Assembly (NCBI GenBank): GCA_038232055.1
Contig: JBBSIN010000013.1
Coordinates: forward strand, 1-45,946
Direction of reading: 5' to 3'
Length of the DNA: 45,946 nucleotides
Source: JBBSIN01 sp038232055
Lineage (GTDB): Bacteria; Actinomycetota; Actinomycetes; JADGOV01
Below are positions 1-7,509 of the stretch, piece by piece. The notes beneath the pieces were generated by a model. That model saw nothing but the letters and a program-made list of their open reading frames with translations, did no database searches and was not told the origin of the DNA. Numbering within the stretch: the stretch's first letter is position 1; every line of letters begins with the position of its first letter. A program made the position numbers and the translations under genes.

Positions 1-598
1 CGCCGAGCACCGGCCAACTTGAGCTGCCCTCCCCGTGCAAGAGCACGGAGGTGCCCTCGAGGTCGCCGCCCAGCGCGGAGACCAGCCGAGCCGCAGCAGC
101 GCCGGCCTGCGGCGGCGGATGGTCTTCGACAACCTCGAGAAGTACCCGAAGACAGCGGTCCCGAGCCGCCCAGCGACGCCAGGACGCGACGGCGGCCGGG
201 TGCCACAGCCCCGCCTCGACGCCCACACCGTGTTCGAGCAGGGCCTCGGCGACGCCCTGCGCGCCGGGCTCGTGCCAGTTCACCGATGCGAAGTCGGGCA
301 GCACCGTCCAGTCGCGAATCAACGCCACCCGCTGGGACGGGTCGGGCATGGCCCAGGCCCCGGTCGTGACGCCCACCGGCACCCCCGGCACCGACTTGCG
401 CACGGCCTCCAGCGTGGCGGCGACGACCGCCGCATTCAACGTGTCGACGCCTTGGTCGTCCTTGGGGTGTACGTGCAGCGCGTCGGCGCCGGCCGCGACC
501 GCGCGGGCCGCCTCTGTCGCGATCGCGGCGGAGGTGATGGGCAATGCCGGGTGCTCGCCCCGTCGCCGCGAGCCGTTGAGGCAGGCCTTGAGCAGCAC
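1..598 (-). CDS. BKACE-family (DUF849) beta-keto acid cleavage enzyme, partial
   Basis: The gene runs off the left edge; 199 residues read without a stop from a GTG at 598. The N-terminus LLKACLNGSRRRGEHP and the segment ALHVHPKD (HxH at residues 42-44), followed by VNWHEPGA, are hallmarks of the BKACE family, once DUF849 or 3-keto-5-aminohexanoate cleavage protein. Family members are metal-dependent cytoplasmic enzymes that transfer the acetoacetyl part of a beta-keto acid onto acetyl-CoA; the HxH histidines are expected metal ligands. The substrate cannot be told from what is visible. A second in-frame GTG at 640 is a possible earlier start. It diverges from cysS across 66 bases. Confidence 0.82.
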   Translation of the reverse strand, partial: MLLKACLNGSRRRGEHPALPITSAAIATEAARAVAAGADALHVHPKDDQGVDTLNAAVVAATLEAVRKSVPGVPVGVTTGAWAMPDPSQRVALIRDWTVLPDFASVNWHEPGAQGVAEALLEHGVGVEAGLWHPAAVASWRRWAARDRCLRVLLEVVEDHPPPQAGAAAARLVSALGGDLEGTSVLLHGEGSSSWPVLG

Positions 599-651
599 GC
601 TCCCACGATGGCAGAGCCACGCCGCGGCGGTCCCTACCACCGCCCGTCGCC

Positions 652-664
652 TACCCTCGGTGCC
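652..664 (+). promoter_or_regulatory. -10 box of a possibly leaderless cysS promoter
   Basis: TACCCT (652-657) fits the actinobacterial TANNNT -10 pattern and lies 7 bases before the GTG of cysS. No convincing Shine-Dalgarno precedes that GTG. The spacing would place transcription start at or next to the start codon, which suggests a leaderless message. No good -35 box is visible. Confidence 0.4.
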
Positions 665-2071
665 GTGAGCCTGCGTCTCTACGACACGTGCACCCGGTCC
701 GTGCGCGACTTCGTCCCTCTGGTCGAGAGGCAGGCGTCCATCTACGTCTGCGGGCCTACGGTTCAGGGCGCCCCGCACGTCGGTCATGTGCGCAGCGCCA
801 TCGCGTTCGACCTGCTCCGGCGGTGGCTGCTTGCCGCTGGCTACGGCGTCGTCTTCGCCCGCAACGTCACCGACATCGACGACAAGATCCTGCACAACGC
901 AGCGATCGAGGGCGCGCCGTGGTGGTCGATCGCTGAGCGCAACAGCCGCGCCTTTGGCCGCGCGTACGACGCGCTCGGCGTCCTGCCGCCGACCGTCGAA
1001 CCGCGGGCGACCGGCCATGTCCCGGAGATGGTCGCGCTGATCGCGCTGCTGGTCGAGCGGGGGTTCGCCTACCCTGCCGCCGGTGACGTCTACTTCAGCG
1101 TCCGGTCGCTCCCGTCGTACGGCTCACTGTCCGGGCAGCGCCTCGACGCCGTGCTCGCCGCCGAGCCGGGTGCGGCCAAGCGCGACCCGCTGGATTTCGC
1201 GCTCTGGAAGGGCGCCAAACCGGGCGAACCGGCATGGGAGACGCCGTGGGGACCGGGTCGGCCGGGCTGGCACCTCGAATGCTCTGCGATGGCGACCCGT
1301 TACCTCGGCTCGGCCTTCGACATCCACGGCGGTGGCCTCGACCTCGTCTTTCCGCACCACGAGAACGAGCTGGCCCAGTCGACCGCCGCCGGCGATGCTT
1401 TCGCCCGGCTCTGGCTACACAACGGAATGGTCAACGTCGGCGCCGAGAAGATGAGCAAGTCACTGGGCAACTCGCTCGTCGTCGCTGACGTGCTGGAACG
1501 GAGCCGGCCGCAGGCCCTTCGCTACTACCTCGGCGCGCCGCACTACCGCTCCGGCCTGGAGTGGTCGTCGGACGGCCTGGCCGAGGCGGCGGCGGCGTAC
1601 GCGCGACTCGAGACGTTCGTCCACAACGCCACCGACATCCTCGGCGGGCGGGGCGAGGCCGAGGCGCTCGGCATGGACAGCGACGTCGGCAAGGCCGCCT
1701 GGGAAGATTTCGCGGTCGCGATGGACGACGACCTCGCGGTGCCCCGGGCGCTGGCTGTGGTGCACTCCGCGGTGCGGTCGGGCAACGCCGCCCTCGGCGG
1801 CGACCCGCGCGACATGGCGGGGTGGCTGGACGTCGTACGCCGCATGCTCGAGGTGCTTGGCCTCGATCCCATCGCGCAGTGGCCGTCCCCCGGCGCTGAC
1901 CTGGCCCCGGTCGTCGACGCGCTCGTCGCGGTAGCGCTGCAGGCCCGGCAGGACGCCCGCGACCGCAAGGACTTCGCAGGCGCCGATGCCATGCGGGACT
2001 CGCTCGTCGCGGCAGGAATCGTCGTCGAGGACACCCCGGCCGGTCCCCGGTGGCGCCTGGTCGGGCGCTGA
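665..2071 (+). CDS. cysS: Cysteinyl-tRNA synthetase
   Basis: CysS is a class I synthetase that charges tRNA-Cys in the cytoplasm. The 468 residues match the usual length. Visible signatures are CGPTV with zinc-ligand Cys29, the HIGH-type HVGH at residues 38-41, GWHLECSAMA and HGGGLDLVFPHHENE (further zinc and cysteine-pocket residues), and KMSKS at 262-266. I chose the GTG at 665 because the family begins MSLRLYD and the open frame upstream reads as non-coding. MshC (mycothiol ligase) is a paralogue, but the full anticodon-binding C-terminus and the next gene, rlmB, favour CysS. Its stop overlaps the rlmB start as TGATG. Confidence 0.96.
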   Translation: MSLRLYDTCTRSVRDFVPLVERQASIYVCGPTVQGAPHVGHVRSAIAFDLLRRWLLAAGYGVVFARNVTDIDDKILHNAAIEGAPWWSIAERNSRAFGRAYDALGVLPPTVEPRATGHVPEMVALIALLVERGFAYPAAGDVYFSVRSLPSYGSLSGQRLDAVLAAEPGAAKRDPLDFALWKGAKPGEPAWETPWGPGRPGWHLECSAMATRYLGSAFDIHGGGLDLVFPHHENELAQSTAAGDAFARLWLHNGMVNVGAEKMSKSLGNSLVVADVLERSRPQALRYYLGAPHYRSGLEWSSDGLAEAAAAYARLETFVHNATDILGGRGEAEALGMDSDVGKAAWEDFAVAMDDDLAVPRALAVVHSAVRSGNAALGGDPRDMAGWLDVVRRMLEVLGLDPIAQWPSPGADLAPVVDALVAVALQARQDARDRKDFAGADAMRDSLVAAGIVVEDTPAGPRWRLVGR

Positions 2072-2985
2072 TGCCGGCCAAGAAGGGTCCGCTGGTCGGG
2101 TCCGGCGGACAACGGCGCCGAGCGCTGGAGGGCCGGGGACCGACGCCGCCCGCAGCCGAACGCCCCGGGCATCCGGCGCAGCGGCGTGCGGCGGCGGCGA
2201 AGCGGCGAGGCGGGGAGGCGCGAACGGGTGCGGCGCCGGAGACGATAGCCGGGCGCAACGCCGTGGTCGAGGCGTTGCGGGCTCGCGTTCCGGCGGTGAC
2301 GTTGCAGGTCGCCGTGGGAATCGACCCCGACGCGCGTACGACGGAGGCGTTGCGGCTCGCGGGCGACCGAGGCGTGCCAGTGCTCGAGACGCCGAAGAGC
2401 CAGCTCGACCGGCTCACTGCCGGCGCCGTGCACCAGGGACTCGTGCTGCGGGTCGCGCCGTACGACTACGCGCACCCCGACGAGCTGCTCCGGCGGGTGC
2501 GAGATGCGGCCGTCGTGCCCCTCCTCGTCGCGCTCGACGGCGTCACCGACCCGCGCAACCTTGGTGCCGTCGTCCGGTCGGCTGCGGCGTTCGGCGCGCA
2601 CGGGGTGGTCGTGCCCGAGCGCCGGGCGGCCGGGGTGACCGCCGCGGCGTGGAAGACCAGCGCTGGTGCGCTCGCCCGGGTGCCCGTCGCCCGAGCCACG
2701 AATCTGGTGCGAACACTGAAGGCGTACGCCGCGGACGGCCTGCTGGTCGTCGGCCTCGCCGCCGACGGCGAACTCGCGCTGTCCGACTTCGAGGCGGCGG
2801 TCGACCCGCTGGTGATCGTGGTGGGATCGGAGGGCCGGGGACTGTCCCGGCTGGTTCGGGAGACGTGCGACCTCGTCGTGGCCATCCCGATGGCGAGCGG
2901 CACGGAGTCGCTCAACGCCGGTGTCGCGGGCAGCGTCGCGCTCTACGAGGTGGCCCGGCGAAGGGCCGCGTCGTCACGATTGTGA
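2071..2985 (+). CDS. rlmB: 23S rRNA (guanosine-2'-O-)-methyltransferase RlmB, SpoU/TrmH family
   Basis: This predicted SAM-dependent enzyme methylates the 2'-O of a 23S rRNA guanosine (Gm2251 in E. coli). The 304 residues comprise a basic, low-complexity tail of about 55, an N-terminal substrate-binding domain opening with IAGRNAVVEAL, and a SPOUT domain with its three motifs: DGVTDPRNLGAVVRSA, VVGSEGRGLSRL and IPMASGTESLNAGVAGSVAL. These form the trefoil knot that binds SAM. The ATG overlaps the cysS stop by one base, so the genes are probably cotranscribed and translationally coupled. The cysS-rlmB order is common in actinobacteria. The exact target base is inferred from the family. Confidence 0.93.
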   Translation: MPAKKGPLVGSGGQRRRALEGRGPTPPAAERPGHPAQRRAAAAKRRGGEARTGAAPETIAGRNAVVEALRARVPAVTLQVAVGIDPDARTTEALRLAGDRGVPVLETPKSQLDRLTAGAVHQGLVLRVAPYDYAHPDELLRRVRDAAVVPLLVALDGVTDPRNLGAVVRSAAAFGAHGVVVPERRAAGVTAAAWKTSAGALARVPVARATNLVRTLKAYAADGLLVVGLAADGELALSDFEAAVDPLVIVVGSEGRGLSRLVRETCDLVVAIPMASGTESLNAGVAGSVALYEVARRRAASSRL

Positions 2986-3111
2986 GCCGTCGTACGTCCA
3001 TTTCGGCTGCTCGAACGAAGGCCTTGTCAACACTCTGGGGCCGGTTCTGCGTTGGGTCGGCCGAAATCCTGCGCCGGAAGGCCTCCGGCGGTGCGACGTC
3101 GGGACGGCACT

Positions 3112-3768
3112 GTGCACAAGGGCGCGACGGTAGACCGGGTGAGATTCGACCAGCTCAGCGACGAAGAGCTGATCACGTCGGCACGCACCGGCGACGAGAA
3201 GTCGCTCCTGACGCTCCTCGACCGCTACCGACGCTTGACCAGAGCGAAGGCCAGCTCCTTCTTCCTGGTCGGCGCGGATCGCGAGGACCTGATCCAGGAA
3301 GGCATGATCGGGCTCTACAAGGCCATCCGGGACTACTCCGCGACGCACGGGACACCGTTCCGACCGTTCGCGGAGATGTGCGTCGGCCGCCAGATTCTCA
3401 CCGCGATCAAGGCGTCGACGCGGTTCAAGCACGGGCCGCTCAACGGCTACGTCTCGATGTCGCGCTCCCTCCTCGCCGACGACCATGACCAGCGTCTGGT
3501 CGCGGACCTGTTTGCGCACCCCGCCGGCTCAGACCCAGCCGACTTGGTGATCTCGGCCGAGCGCATCCGCGCGCTCCAGGTGCACCTCGACGAGGTGTTG
3601 AGCGACTTGGAGGCCGAGGTGCTGCGCCTTTACGTCGACGGCAAGAGCTACACCGAGATCGCTACCCTGCTGCGGCGGCACGTCAAGTCCATCGACAACG
3701 CACTGCAGCGGATCAAGCGAAAGCTGGACCTGCACCTTCGCGATCGTGACGTCGCCGAAGCCGGTTGA
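3112..3768 (+). CDS. Sigma-70 family RNA polymerase sigma factor, SigH (Spo0H)-like
   Basis: Predicted alternative sigma factor of 218 residues. Region 2 carries ADREDLIQEGMIGLYKAIRD and FRPFAEMCVGRQILTAIKAS, and is followed by KHGPLNGYVSMS; region 4 carries LEAEVLRLYVDGKSYTEIA and RHVKSIDNALQRIKRKL. These closely follow Bacillus SigH (Spo0H), not ECF or housekeeping sigma factors. The start is uncertain: a GTG at 3112 is taken, a GTG at 3139 (VRFDQLSDEEL) is equally possible, and the frame opens at a TTG at 3052 whose translation looks non-coding. It lies 126 bases after rlmB, convergent with the next gene. No anti-sigma gene is adjacent. Confidence 0.88.
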   Translation: MHKGATVDRVRFDQLSDEELITSARTGDEKSLLTLLDRYRRLTRAKASSFFLVGADREDLIQEGMIGLYKAIRDYSATHGTPFRPFAEMCVGRQILTAIKASTRFKHGPLNGYVSMSRSLLADDHDQRLVADLFAHPAGSDPADLVISAERIRALQVHLDEVLSDLEAEVLRLYVDGKSYTEIATLLRRHVKSIDNALQRIKRKLDLHLRDRDVAEAG

Positions 3769-3783
3769 GCCCGCCGTACCGGA

Positions 3784-4428
3784 TCACCGGGCCGTGATGG
3801 GCTCCGCGTGGTACTCCTGCGGGCAGATGGCGCTCAGCGCGGTCCGTTGCCAGGCGCCGGCGTACGACGCACCGGTGGCCACGTCGATCGTCTGCGGACC
3901 ACGATCCGTCATCAGCCGTATCGGCACGGGAAGGTGTCGTCGGGCGGCCGAAGGGCAGTCGGTGACCAGGTAGGTGAGGCCGATACCCACCCGGCCCCCT
4001 GGCGGCAGCGGGAACGGCCGCGGGGCGACGAACGACACGATGCGGTCGCCGAGCCGATAGCCGATCGTCTGGAGTTCGAGGCCACGGGCGCCGGATCCTG
4101 CGCCGGCGAGCACGAGGTCGGTGGCGCCGAGGTTCGCGACGGTGACCTCGATCAGCACCCTGCGTTGCGCCGGGTCCTGCGTCGCCTCGTACGCCGTGTC
4201 GGCTACGAGTGCTGCGCCGTTCGCGCCGTTCGCGCCGTTCGCGCCGGCGGTCGCCGGGAAAGGCGCACGCCGGCCGCGATCTGCGCCGTCGTGATGGCGA
4301 TAGGCGACAGTGGCCGCCGTACCGACCGACAGCGCGGCGACCAACACGAGAGTGGCACGGCTGGGCGTGGTGCGGCGCGGCCGTGACGGGCGTTCCGGTC
4401 CGCCGGCTTCGAGCACTTCCGCCTGCAC
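3784..4428 (-). CDS. Predicted membrane-anchored or secreted hypothetical protein
   Basis: A protein of about 214 residues of unknown function. It has a short polar N-terminus, one hydrophobic segment (ATLVLVAALSVGTAAT), then a low-complexity GANGANGANGA stretch encoded by a 9-base tandem repeat, then an extracellular-looking domain rich in beta-strand patterns (RRVLIEVTVANLGATDLVLAGAG) with two cysteines (VTDCPSA, SAICPQE). The layout resembles actinobacterial envelope proteins with an immunoglobulin-like fold, but I cannot name a family. The GTG at 4428 is a choice: the frame continues upstream without a stop through the tRNA region into the integrase remnant, and no strong ribosome site marks the start. 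Confidence 0.55.
   Translation of the reverse strand: MQAEVLEAGGPERPSRPRRTTPSRATLVLVAALSVGTAATVAYRHHDGADRGRRAPFPATAGANGANGANGAALVADTAYEATQDPAQRRVLIEVTVANLGATDLVLAGAGSGARGLELQTIGYRLGDRIVSFVAPRPFPLPPGGRVGIGLTYLVTDCPSAARRHLPVPIRLMTDRGPQTIDVATGASYAGAWQRTALSAICPQEYHAEPITAR
4217..4247. repeat. 9-base tandem repeat (about 3 copies)
   Basis: The unit GCGCCGTTC is repeated three times in direct orientation. It lies within the coding frame of the membrane-anchored hypothetical gene, where it yields Gly-Ala-Asn triplets; copy-number change would stay in frame. Confidence 0.8.
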
Positions 4429-4493
4429 ACGCGTGACGGTACGGCGGGATTCGCCAAGGCAGTAGGCCGGTCCGCCTACGATGCATGCTGTAC

Positions 4494-4567
4494 GCCGGCG
4501 TGGCGCAACCTGGCAGCGCAGCCGACTTGTAATCGGCAGGTTCCCGGTTCGAGTCCGGGCGTCGGCT
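4494..4567 (+). tRNA. tRNA-Thr (anticodon UGU)
   Basis: A complete 74-base cloverleaf folds by eye. The acceptor stem is GCCGGCG with CGTCGGC (one G-U pair), the D stem GCGC/GCGC, the anticodon stem GCCGA/TCGGC around CTTGTAA (anticodon TGT, reading ACA), and the T arm CCCGG-TTCGAGT-CCGGG. The discriminator base is T and CCA is not encoded. A TACGAT -10 box sits at 4477-4482, 11 bases before the gene. The 3' end adjoins a tyrosine-integrase remnant, so this tRNA is the likely attachment site of a past integrative element. Confidence 0.95.
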
Positions 4568-4608
4568 CCGGTGTTTCCGCTGGTCAGCGGCTTGCGGACG
4601 ACTCCGCG

Positions 4609-4908
4609 ATCTTCGCTCTGAAGATCATAAGTCACACTCGTGTCACAAGCCTGCAGCGGGACTGCAGCCCGCGGCACGAGGGCGGCGGCCGCTTCCGCCG
4701 CCTGGCGCCCGACGTCACCAATGAGGTGCGTGTACGTGTCGCCGATGATGGCGAGTGACGAGTGGCCGAGGATCTTGCTGACGGCAGTGATCGGAACGCC
4801 GGCGGCGAGAAGCAGGCTGGCCCGGCCGCGGCGCAAGTCGTGCAACCGGATGCGGCGCAGACTTACGTCCCCGCCCGCTCGGCGGCTGCGGCGGGTCGAA
4901 CTCATCAC
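4609..4908 (-). pseudogene. Tyrosine recombinase/integrase, C-terminal remnant
   Basis: Only the C-terminal catalytic part remains. Visible are RLHDLRRGRASLLLAAGVPI (HxxR motif), KILGHSSLAIIGDTYTHL (the LGH histidine and the catalytic tyrosine), and a tail QACDTSVTYDLQSED of the kind seen in actinobacterial element integrases. The N-terminal DNA-binding domain and the box I arginine are absent, and the frame cannot be extended past 4908 as an integrase. No stop ends it; the frame reads on through the tRNA-Thr on the opposite strand. It points toward the tRNA 3' end, the normal placement for an integrase of a tRNA-integrating element (AICE or phage). Almost certainly inactive. Confidence 0.8.
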
Positions 4909-4997
4909 CGCACCACTCGCAGGTCAGGCGCCCGGCCACGTCCACGAAACGAGTTTGCCGGGGGGATGCGGTGACGGATAAGCCCCTTGAGACCGTG

Positions 4998-5342
4998 TCA
5001 GAGCGACAGCATTCGCCGCAACGCCTGCTCGACCTTCGTCAGGGTGACGACGTCGACGGCGCCCAGCCGCCTCACCAGTCGGTTACTCGTGATGGCGCGA
5101 AACTGTTCCGCCTGGGCGTAGCTGGTATCCGACAGTCCGGTACCGGCGTCTGCTTCGATCTCGACGTGGCCGGGCAAGGCCCGGCGAGTGCGGGTGACCG
5201 GAACCACGATCACGAGGTCGGCGGCGCTGCGGTTCAGCCCGTCATGTGACACCACGACCGCCGGGCGGGTGAACCCCTGCTCGTGCCCGAGCGGCGTGCC
5301 CAGGTCGATCAGCCAAAGTTCCCCGCGACTCGCTCTAGGCAA
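4998..5342 (-). CDS. MazF/PemK-family toxin (type II toxin-antitoxin)
   Basis: A predicted endoribonuclease toxin of 114 residues, a standard MazF length. Visible signatures are RGELWLIDLGTPLGHEQG, FTRPAVVVSHDGLN and DLVIVVPVTRTRR, then the C-terminal helix RLGAVDVVTLTKVEQALRRM. The family cleaves mRNA and is neutralised by its cognate antitoxin. The TTG at 5342 is chosen because it overlaps the end of the antitoxin gene by 8 bases and gives the family N-terminus (LPRASRGELW); the frame further upstream is antisense-like. It forms a two-gene operon with the upstream antitoxin. RNA specificity cannot be inferred. Confidence 0.9.
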   Translation of the reverse strand: MPRASRGELWLIDLGTPLGHEQGFTRPAVVVSHDGLNRSAADLVIVVPVTRTRRALPGHVEIEADAGTGLSDTSYAQAEQFRAITSNRLVRRLGAVDVVTLTKVEQALRRMLSL

Positions 5343-5577
5343 GTCCGTCGCCGGCGGTCCGGTCCCAGGCAGCGCGCTCGTCCTGCTCCGCCGCCCACGC
5401 CTGCGGGTTCGCCCGCAGGTCAGCAACAGCAGACTGATACTCCGACCAGAACGTCCGCTCCTCATACGTCGCCAGCGCCCGAGTCAGCAGCTCACTGCTG
5501 CTGATTCCCGCCGCGGCGGCGAGGGCGTTGATGCGGTCACGGGTGTGCAGGTCTATCCGGACAGTCGTCGAAGTCAT
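5335..5577 (-). CDS. MazE-like ribbon-helix-helix antitoxin
   Basis: An 80-residue protein beginning STTVRIDLHTRDRINALA, a ribbon-helix-helix DNA-binding start (strand followed by two helices), with an acidic Trp-rich tail (FWSEYQSAV, AWAAEQDERAAWD) expected to wrap the MazF toxin. It is first in the operon and overlaps the toxin by 8 bases. A palindrome with arms GTCTAC/GTAGAC immediately upstream overlaps its -10 box, the expected arrangement for autorepression by the antitoxin. The tail resembles that of the orphan antitoxin at 11163-11507 (IWRSEYEANR, REWEGTLEDGL), so the two loci are probably paralogous. Confidence 0.87.
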   Translation of the reverse strand: MTSTTVRIDLHTRDRINALAAAAGISSSELLTRALATYEERTFWSEYQSAVADLRANPQAWAAEQDERAAWDRTAGDGLA

Positions 5578-5603
5578 GGCGCCAAGTCTACAGAACCGTA
5601 GAC
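5578..5603 (-). promoter_or_regulatory. Operator and leaderless-type promoter of the mazEF-like pair
   Basis: The inverted repeat GTCTAC-N6-GTAGAC (5586-5603) overlaps a TAGACT -10 box (minus strand, 5590-5585) that stands 7 bases before the antitoxin ATG. No Shine-Dalgarno fits in this spacer. The palindrome is the probable binding site of the ribbon-helix-helix antitoxin. Confidence 0.62.
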
Positions 5604-5812
5604 GCCGCCGTATCTAGCGAGCAGCCTCCTTCCTGGATGGGCTGCGATGAGACAGAGGACACAGTGGTATATGCGATACGCGTCAGCGCTTGCGACACTC
5701 GCTGGGAGCTCGCGGCTGGCGAGGGGCGGGTCCGCCGGGCGTTGACGCACCTGGGCGTCGATCGTTTCGCGTGTTGGCATCACGCAGGCGTCCGCAGTGC
5801 AGACTGACGTGC

Positions 5813-6748
5813 GTGAAGGCGTACGTCGGGGTCACCGACGACGACTGGTACCGCTTCCTCGCCGCACGCCCCGACCTCGGCGAGGTCAACTTCTGGCGTC
5901 CGTCCGGCGGGCGCGAGTTCCGAGCCCTCACTCGAGGCGAACCCTTCTTCTTCAAGACCCACCATCCGCATAATCGCGTCGTGGGGGGCGGTTTCTTCAG
6001 CGGCTTCGTGGCACTCCGGATGTCCGAGGCGTGGGAGTTCTACGGCGAGGCGAACGGCGTCACTTCCCTCGAGCAGATGCGCTCCCGCGTTGGCTTCTAC
6101 CGGCGCCAAGCGATCGACATCACCGCTGACCCCGTCATCGGATGCGTGCTGGTGCGTGACGTCCACTTCTTCGGTTCCAGCGCCAGCGCCGATCCGCCGC
6201 CAGACTTCGCACCGAACGTGGTTCAGGGCAAGACGTACGATCTCGCAGCGCAGATGGACACCAGCTATTTCGCGTCACTTCTCGATCAATTGCTCGGCGT
6301 CGCTATTGAGATCGATTTCAGCGAACCGTGGCACCGCGCGGGGCCGGTGTATGGCGACCCTCGTCTAGCACCCCAGCGGCTGGGGCAGCGGGCGTTTCAG
6401 GCGGTGGTCCTCGGTGCATATCATCATCGCTGCGCCATCACGGGCGACAAGATCAGGCCCGTGCTGCAGGCAGCTCATATCCGCCCACTGCCTCACGGCG
6501 GCGAGCACCGTCTCGATAATGGCCTGCTGCTTCGATCAGACGTCCATACCCTGTACGACCGCGGGTATCTGGCTGTCGACAACAAGCATCGGCTTCTGGT
6601 GAGCCCCCGCTTACGAAATGAGTTCGGCAATGGGGAGCAGTTCTACGTCAGATCGGGGCAACCAATTGACTTACCCGAGCGCCGAGGCGACAGGCCCAAC
6701 AAGGCGTTCCTTGAGTGGCATGTCGACGAGGTCTTTCTTGCGTCGTAG
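5813..6748 (+). CDS. HNH endonuclease with N-terminal EVE/PUA-like domain (possible modification-dependent nuclease)
   Basis: A protein of 311 residues. Residues 1 to about 130 (KAYVGVTDDDWYRFL, VNFWRP, GEPFFFKTHHPHNRVVGGG, AWEFYGEANG) look like an EVE/PUA-type modified-base reading domain. Residues about 205-262 are an HNH nuclease: RCAITGDKIRPVLQAAHIRP with His222, then LDNGLLLRSDVHTLYDRG. EVE-like plus HNH is the architecture of type IV-like enzymes such as VcaM4I and TagI, which cut DNA carrying modified cytosine; the role here is inferred. The GTG at 5813 gives the family start VKAYVGV. No methylase lies beside it. Placement among toxin-antitoxin genes in an island fits a defence gene. 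Confidence 0.8.
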   Translation: MKAYVGVTDDDWYRFLAARPDLGEVNFWRPSGGREFRALTRGEPFFFKTHHPHNRVVGGGFFSGFVALRMSEAWEFYGEANGVTSLEQMRSRVGFYRRQAIDITADPVIGCVLVRDVHFFGSSASADPPPDFAPNVVQGKTYDLAAQMDTSYFASLLDQLLGVAIEIDFSEPWHRAGPVYGDPRLAPQRLGQRAFQAVVLGAYHHRCAITGDKIRPVLQAAHIRPLPHGGEHRLDNGLLLRSDVHTLYDRGYLAVDNKHRLLVSPRLRNEFGNGEQFYVRSGQPIDLPERRGDRPNKAFLEWHVDEVFLAS

Positions 6749-6889
6749 CGGTCGACGCCGACCAAGGGGCTGCCTCGACGTGTCGGTGGGTCCACCCGAC
6801 GGCAAGGCGGTCTCGACGTAGCTACGGCACCGTCGGCGGGGGAGCGCGTCGAGCGTCGGCCTAACTGGCGTTCGCTCTGCCAACGGCCG

Positions 6890-7282
6890 TCAAGGCACTA
6901 CCACGATTGCGCAGCGGGGGCCGCTCGCTCGGGACAACCGCGCGTCAGCTGTCAGCAGCGGCACGCCAAGTCCTTCCGCCGTAGCGACATAGGCGGCGTC
7001 GTAAGGCGTCACCGTATTCCGCAGCTCCCAGCAGCGGGGAAGCAAGGGGGCATGCTGGAAACGGTGCACCGGGAGGTTCTCAAGGTCACGGACCGCAGCG
7101 GCCGCCCGCGCGATGGAGAGCATCCCCCGTTGCAGAAGCCGACGCAGAGCAGCCAGTACCTCCAGGTCCAGCAGCTCCGGGGCCGCGAGTCGCTCCCCTC
7201 GCAGGCGATCACGAACGCGAGCTCCGTCGTCTGTGTCTTCACCGATCGCCAGCACGACCGCGCTGGCGTCGACCACGATCAA
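6890..7282 (-). CDS. vapC: VapC-family PIN-domain toxin (locus 1)
   Basis: A 130-residue PIN-domain protein, a predicted Mg-dependent ribonuclease. The acidic active-site pattern is visible: VVDASAVV (Asp5), PELLDLEVLAALRR (Glu), TPYDAAYVATAE (Asp) and LLTADARLSRA (Asp). The ATG overlaps the stop of the upstream vapB as ATGA, so the pair is translationally coupled. VapC toxins usually cleave tRNA or rRNA; the target here is unknown. It ends 142 bases beyond the convergent HNH gene. Confidence 0.91.
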   Translation of the reverse strand: MIVVDASAVVLAIGEDTDDGARVRDRLRGERLAAPELLDLEVLAALRRLLQRGMLSIARAAAAVRDLENLPVHRFQHAPLLPRCWELRNTVTPYDAAYVATAEGLGVPLLTADARLSRASGPRCAIVVVP

Positions 7283-7509
7283 CGCGATGAACGTTCGGCG
7301 GCGATCGCGTCGACCGCGTCACGCGCGGTGAACCGGCCGCCCCGGTGCCTCTCGACTCGGTCGAACAGCTCCTCCAGGCTCGGCGTCCGCGCCTCCTCGG
7401 TCAACCGGCCGAGGAGGTACACCTGAAGCGACTTGCCAGCCTTGGCCGCCCGGCGGCGTAGTTCCGTATGCACGTCGGCCGGCACGTCTTTGATCTGCAC
7501 ACTCGGCAT
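7279..7509 (-). CDS. vapB: VapB-family antitoxin (locus 1)
   Basis: A 76-residue antitoxin of the FitA/VapB ribbon-helix-helix type, beginning MPSVQIKDVPADVHTELRRR and AAKAGKSLQVYLLGRL (DNA-binding), followed by a C-terminal toxin-binding part (SLEELFDRVERHRGGRF, DAVDAIAAER). The ATG at 7509 is preferred over the longer frame because a -10 box and palindrome end just before it. It is first in the operon and overlaps vapC by 4 bases. Autoregulation through the palindrome at 7517-7541 is inferred. Confidence 0.9.
   Translation of the reverse strand: MPSVQIKDVPADVHTELRRRAAKAGKSLQVYLLGRLTEEARTPSLEELFDRVERHRGGRFTARDAVDAIAAERSSR

Noticed and set aside
35..664. The cysS frame is open 210 codons upstream of the chosen start.
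   Set aside because: That part lacks CysS similarity and is antisense to a clear BKACE gene on the minus strand; CysS proteins start near SLRLYDT.
599..664. Possible T-box or other riboswitch before cysS.
   Set aside because: Only 66 bases separate the two divergent starts and no T-box sequence or long stem is visible; a leaderless promoter explains the layout better.
1431..2601. Long minus-strand frames across cysS and rlmB.
   Set aside because: Arg/Pro-rich shadow translations of two clear plus-strand genes.
4715..4945. A minus-strand frame containing CEWCGDEFDPP, a possible zinc knuckle.
   Set aside because: It overlaps the integrase remnant in another frame and loses protein character after 25 residues; too little to call.
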